Positions 5,654 through 7,128 of a stretch of 7,128 nucleotides of DNA are shown here, one piece after another. The position numbers and the translations under genes are program-made. Position 1 is the first letter of the stretch. Every line of letters starts with the position of its first letter. The notes beneath the pieces were generated by a model. It searched no databases. It had not been told where the DNA came from and worked only from the letters and a program-made list of their open reading frames with translations. Origin of the DNA: Anaerolineae bacterium (lineage in GTDB: Bacteria; Chloroflexota; Anaerolineae; Anaerolineales; UBA11858); contig RFKO01000223.1 of the NCBI GenBank assembly GCA_003694235.1, forward strand, positions 1 to 7,128. Reading direction: 5' to 3'.

Positions 5654-7128
5654 TTATTTGAGCGTCATCAGAAAAGACACCAGGTCATTGATTTGCTCTT
5701 CGGTCAGGATTTCACCCAGGTTCTGAACCATCTGCCCGGCCGGAAAACCTTCGACCACATAAGCGTCCGGCTCGAGGATGGATTGGCGCAGGTATTCCTC
5801 TGCACTCATGCCCGGGATGCGCGTGGCTGCCCGTGTGGCGATGCCGGCGAAGGATGGGCCGACCAGCACCACGCCGGGCTCCAGCGAGTGGCAGATACGG
5901 CATCCGGCGTTCGTTCCCAGTGAGGTTTCGTAATACAGTTTGCGCCCTTCCTCCGGGTCGCTCTCCAATGGCTCGTCCCGGAAACTGAGCTTGAGTGTCT
6001 GGTAACTTTCCAGCCGGATGCGTTTGTCGAACAGGTTTTGAACTTGTTCTCCGCGCTCGCCATCGTAGAGCGTGAGTTGAATACGATGCTCTCCGGGTGT
6101 GAGGGCGACCCGCTCATAGGCGATTGCCTGTCGGTTGTGTTCCTCGCCCTGATGGGTATAGGTTTGATCCAGGGCGGTTTGGCCGTCAACCTGCACCGTC
6201 AGGCGGGTGGGCGCGGTGGCGCCCGGCGTGAGTTGTGTCACTACATCTGCGTTTTCCACCGGATAGCCGCTGCGGTGTTGCAGGCTGATTTCTGCGAAGG
6301 CCTGGGTTTCGGAAAATGGTTGTAAAGGAACACGGTTGGTCAGCACCAGCGCGCTCAGGCTGACGATTAGCAGGAGCACCGCCGGCAGCAATGCGCGCGG
6401 CTGAATCGTCTCGATTTGGAAATTATATGCTGTTGCCGCGCTTTGTGCCGGATGGCGCAAGGCGGCTCGCAGGCGCGTCGGTTCGACCCAGCTGGTGGTC
6501 AACGGTTTGTTCAGGTAAGCAGTACGCAGGCGCGGCAACCGCTTGCGCTCGATGCGCTCTTGCAACCAGCGGTTGCCCTCGCGGTTGAGGCAATCTTCGG
6601 GGGGACAGCCGATGACCTTGACGGATTCTGCGCCGCCGTCCAGTGCTGCGCCGATCAGGTCGGGGTTGAGCATACCGGCGCAGGTCAGGGGCACGAGCGA
6701 CTGCTCGTCGCCGGTTTCGATGTCGCTATGCTTCAGGTGGCGTTCGCAGACGAAGATCACCTCGCGGGCCTGTGCGGCCTGGGTGGGAACGCTTGGCCAC
6801 AAATCTGTGCCAGGGACGCCGGTCAGGGTGATGGCGTTTTCGGGGCAACTGCCGATGCAGATACCGCACCCCACACACAACGCCGGATTGACCTCCGCCT
6901 GGAATTTCGGGCGTTTGCCATCGGTGCGCGGCTGCATGGTGATGGCGTTGTAAGGGCAGTCGCGCGAGCACAGCACGCAGCCGTCACAGCGTTCCAGGTC
7001 CACCCGGGCGTGAGGCTGGGTTTTGCGTTTGAGCAGCCAGGGCAGGGCCGCGGCGATGGCGCTGACGGCTACGATGCCGTACCAGAAGAAGTTCGCCTGA
7101 GAGCCCGTTGCCCACGGCAGGTAAAGCA
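5654..7128 (-). CDS. Membrane fusion protein: helix, 2x[4Fe-4S] ferredoxin, MvhD-like domain, helix, exported region, cytochrome c (N-terminus beyond window edge)
   Basis: The frame is open to the right edge; 490 residues are visible. Numbering here starts at V1 (GTG, 7003-7001), with 41 residues before it. Those hold a hydrophobic helix ending in LLKRK, which puts what follows in the cytoplasm. Next come two [4Fe-4S] motifs, C6/9/12/16 and C43/46/49/53, each followed by Pro. Residues 80-183 match MvhD, the [2Fe-2S] subunit linking hydrogenase or formate dehydrogenase to heterodisulfide reductase, with C86, C108, C133 and C138 (GCPPEDC) and EGNRW. A second helix (205-223) leads outward to a beta-rich region (about 230-345) and a cytochrome c domain with CRICH at 368-372 and M425. 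The GTG is not a likely start, having no ribosome-binding site. The missing N-terminus may hold more helices, perhaps a cytochrome b or NapH-like part. The chain would place iron-sulfur centres inside and heme outside. Domains are clear; the electron route is inferred. Confidence 0.9.
   Translation of the reverse strand, partial: LYLPWATGSQANFFWYGIVAVSAIAAALPWLLKRKTQPHARVDLERCDGCVLCSRDCPYNAITMQPRTDGKRPKFQAEVNPALCVGCGICIGSCPENAITLTGVPGTDLWPSVPTQAAQAREVIFVCERHLKHSDIETGDEQSLVPLTCAGMLNPDLIGAALDGGAESVKVIGCPPEDCLNREGNRWLQERIERKRLPRLRTAYLNKPLTTSWVEPTRLRAALRHPAQSAATAYNFQIETIQPRALLPAVLLLIVSLSALVLTNRVPLQPFSETQAFAEISLQHRSGYPVENADVVTQLTPGATAPTRLTVQVDGQTALDQTYTHQGEEHNRQAIAYERVALTPGEHRIQLTLYDGERGEQVQNLFDKRIRLESYQTLKLSFRDEPLESDPEEGRKLYYETSLGTNAGCRICHSLEPGVVLVGPSFAGIATRAATRIPGMSAEEYLRQSILEPDAYVVEGFPAGQMVQNLGEILTEEQINDLVSFLMTLK

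Noticed and set aside
7001..7003. GTG as the true start of the fusion gene
   Set aside because: There is no ribosome-binding site upstream, and the frame continues another 41 codons to the edge, encoding a plausible membrane helix followed by a basic stretch.

Overview
The window is GC-rich bacterial DNA holding one respiratory gene cluster, almost all of it on the minus strand and so read from right to left. It encodes a Rieske/cytochrome b (bc-type) quinol oxidoreductase together with less usual redox partners: a large NAD(P)H-type flavoprotein carrying iron-sulfur motifs, a membrane protein that joins ferredoxin, MvhD-like and cytochrome c domains in one chain, and a small cytochrome c lipoprotein. 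The split b6-type cytochrome b, the wording of its N-terminus (NIFFHLHP), the five-helix subunit IV with a KAPWYF motif and the lipoprotein cytochromes suggest a menaquinone-using bacterium, most plausibly Chloroflexota (Anaerolineae-like). That placement is inferred from protein character and was not tested.

Layout from right to left. (1) 7128-5654, minus, open at the right edge: a transmembrane helix, two [4Fe-4S] motifs, an MvhD (hydrogenase/heterodisulfide reductase delta-subunit) domain, a second helix, an exported beta-rich stretch and a C-terminal monoheme cytochrome c. (2) 5546-5175, minus: a monoheme cytochrome c lipoprotein whose heme domain is a close paralogue of the C-terminus of (1). 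(3) 5130-4711, the only plus-strand gene: a small lipoprotein of unknown function. It converges on (2), with a strong hairpin between them that can end transcription from both sides. (4) 4630-1, minus: a tightly packed operon in the order GltD-like flavoprotein/ferredoxin, cytochrome b6-like subunit, subunit IV-like subunit, Rieske protein, diheme cytochrome c (cut by the left edge). Junctions are 19 nt, an 8-nt overlap, 11 nt and 12 nt, and every gene has a clear Shine-Dalgarno sequence.

How they may work together. The core enzyme should oxidise menaquinol, pass one electron through the Rieske cluster to the diheme cytochrome c and the other through the b hemes. The flavoprotein is the first gene of the bc operon, which suggests that a cytoplasmic NAD(P)H/ferredoxin pool exchanges electrons with this complex or with the neighbouring MvhD-ferredoxin-cytochrome c fusion. 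That fusion has iron-sulfur domains predicted on the cytoplasmic side and heme c on the outer side. The coupling, and its direction, are inference. The most interesting parts of the window are the fusion protein and the flavoprotein-led bc operon. No RNA genes, insertion sequences, CRISPR arrays or other mobile DNA were seen.
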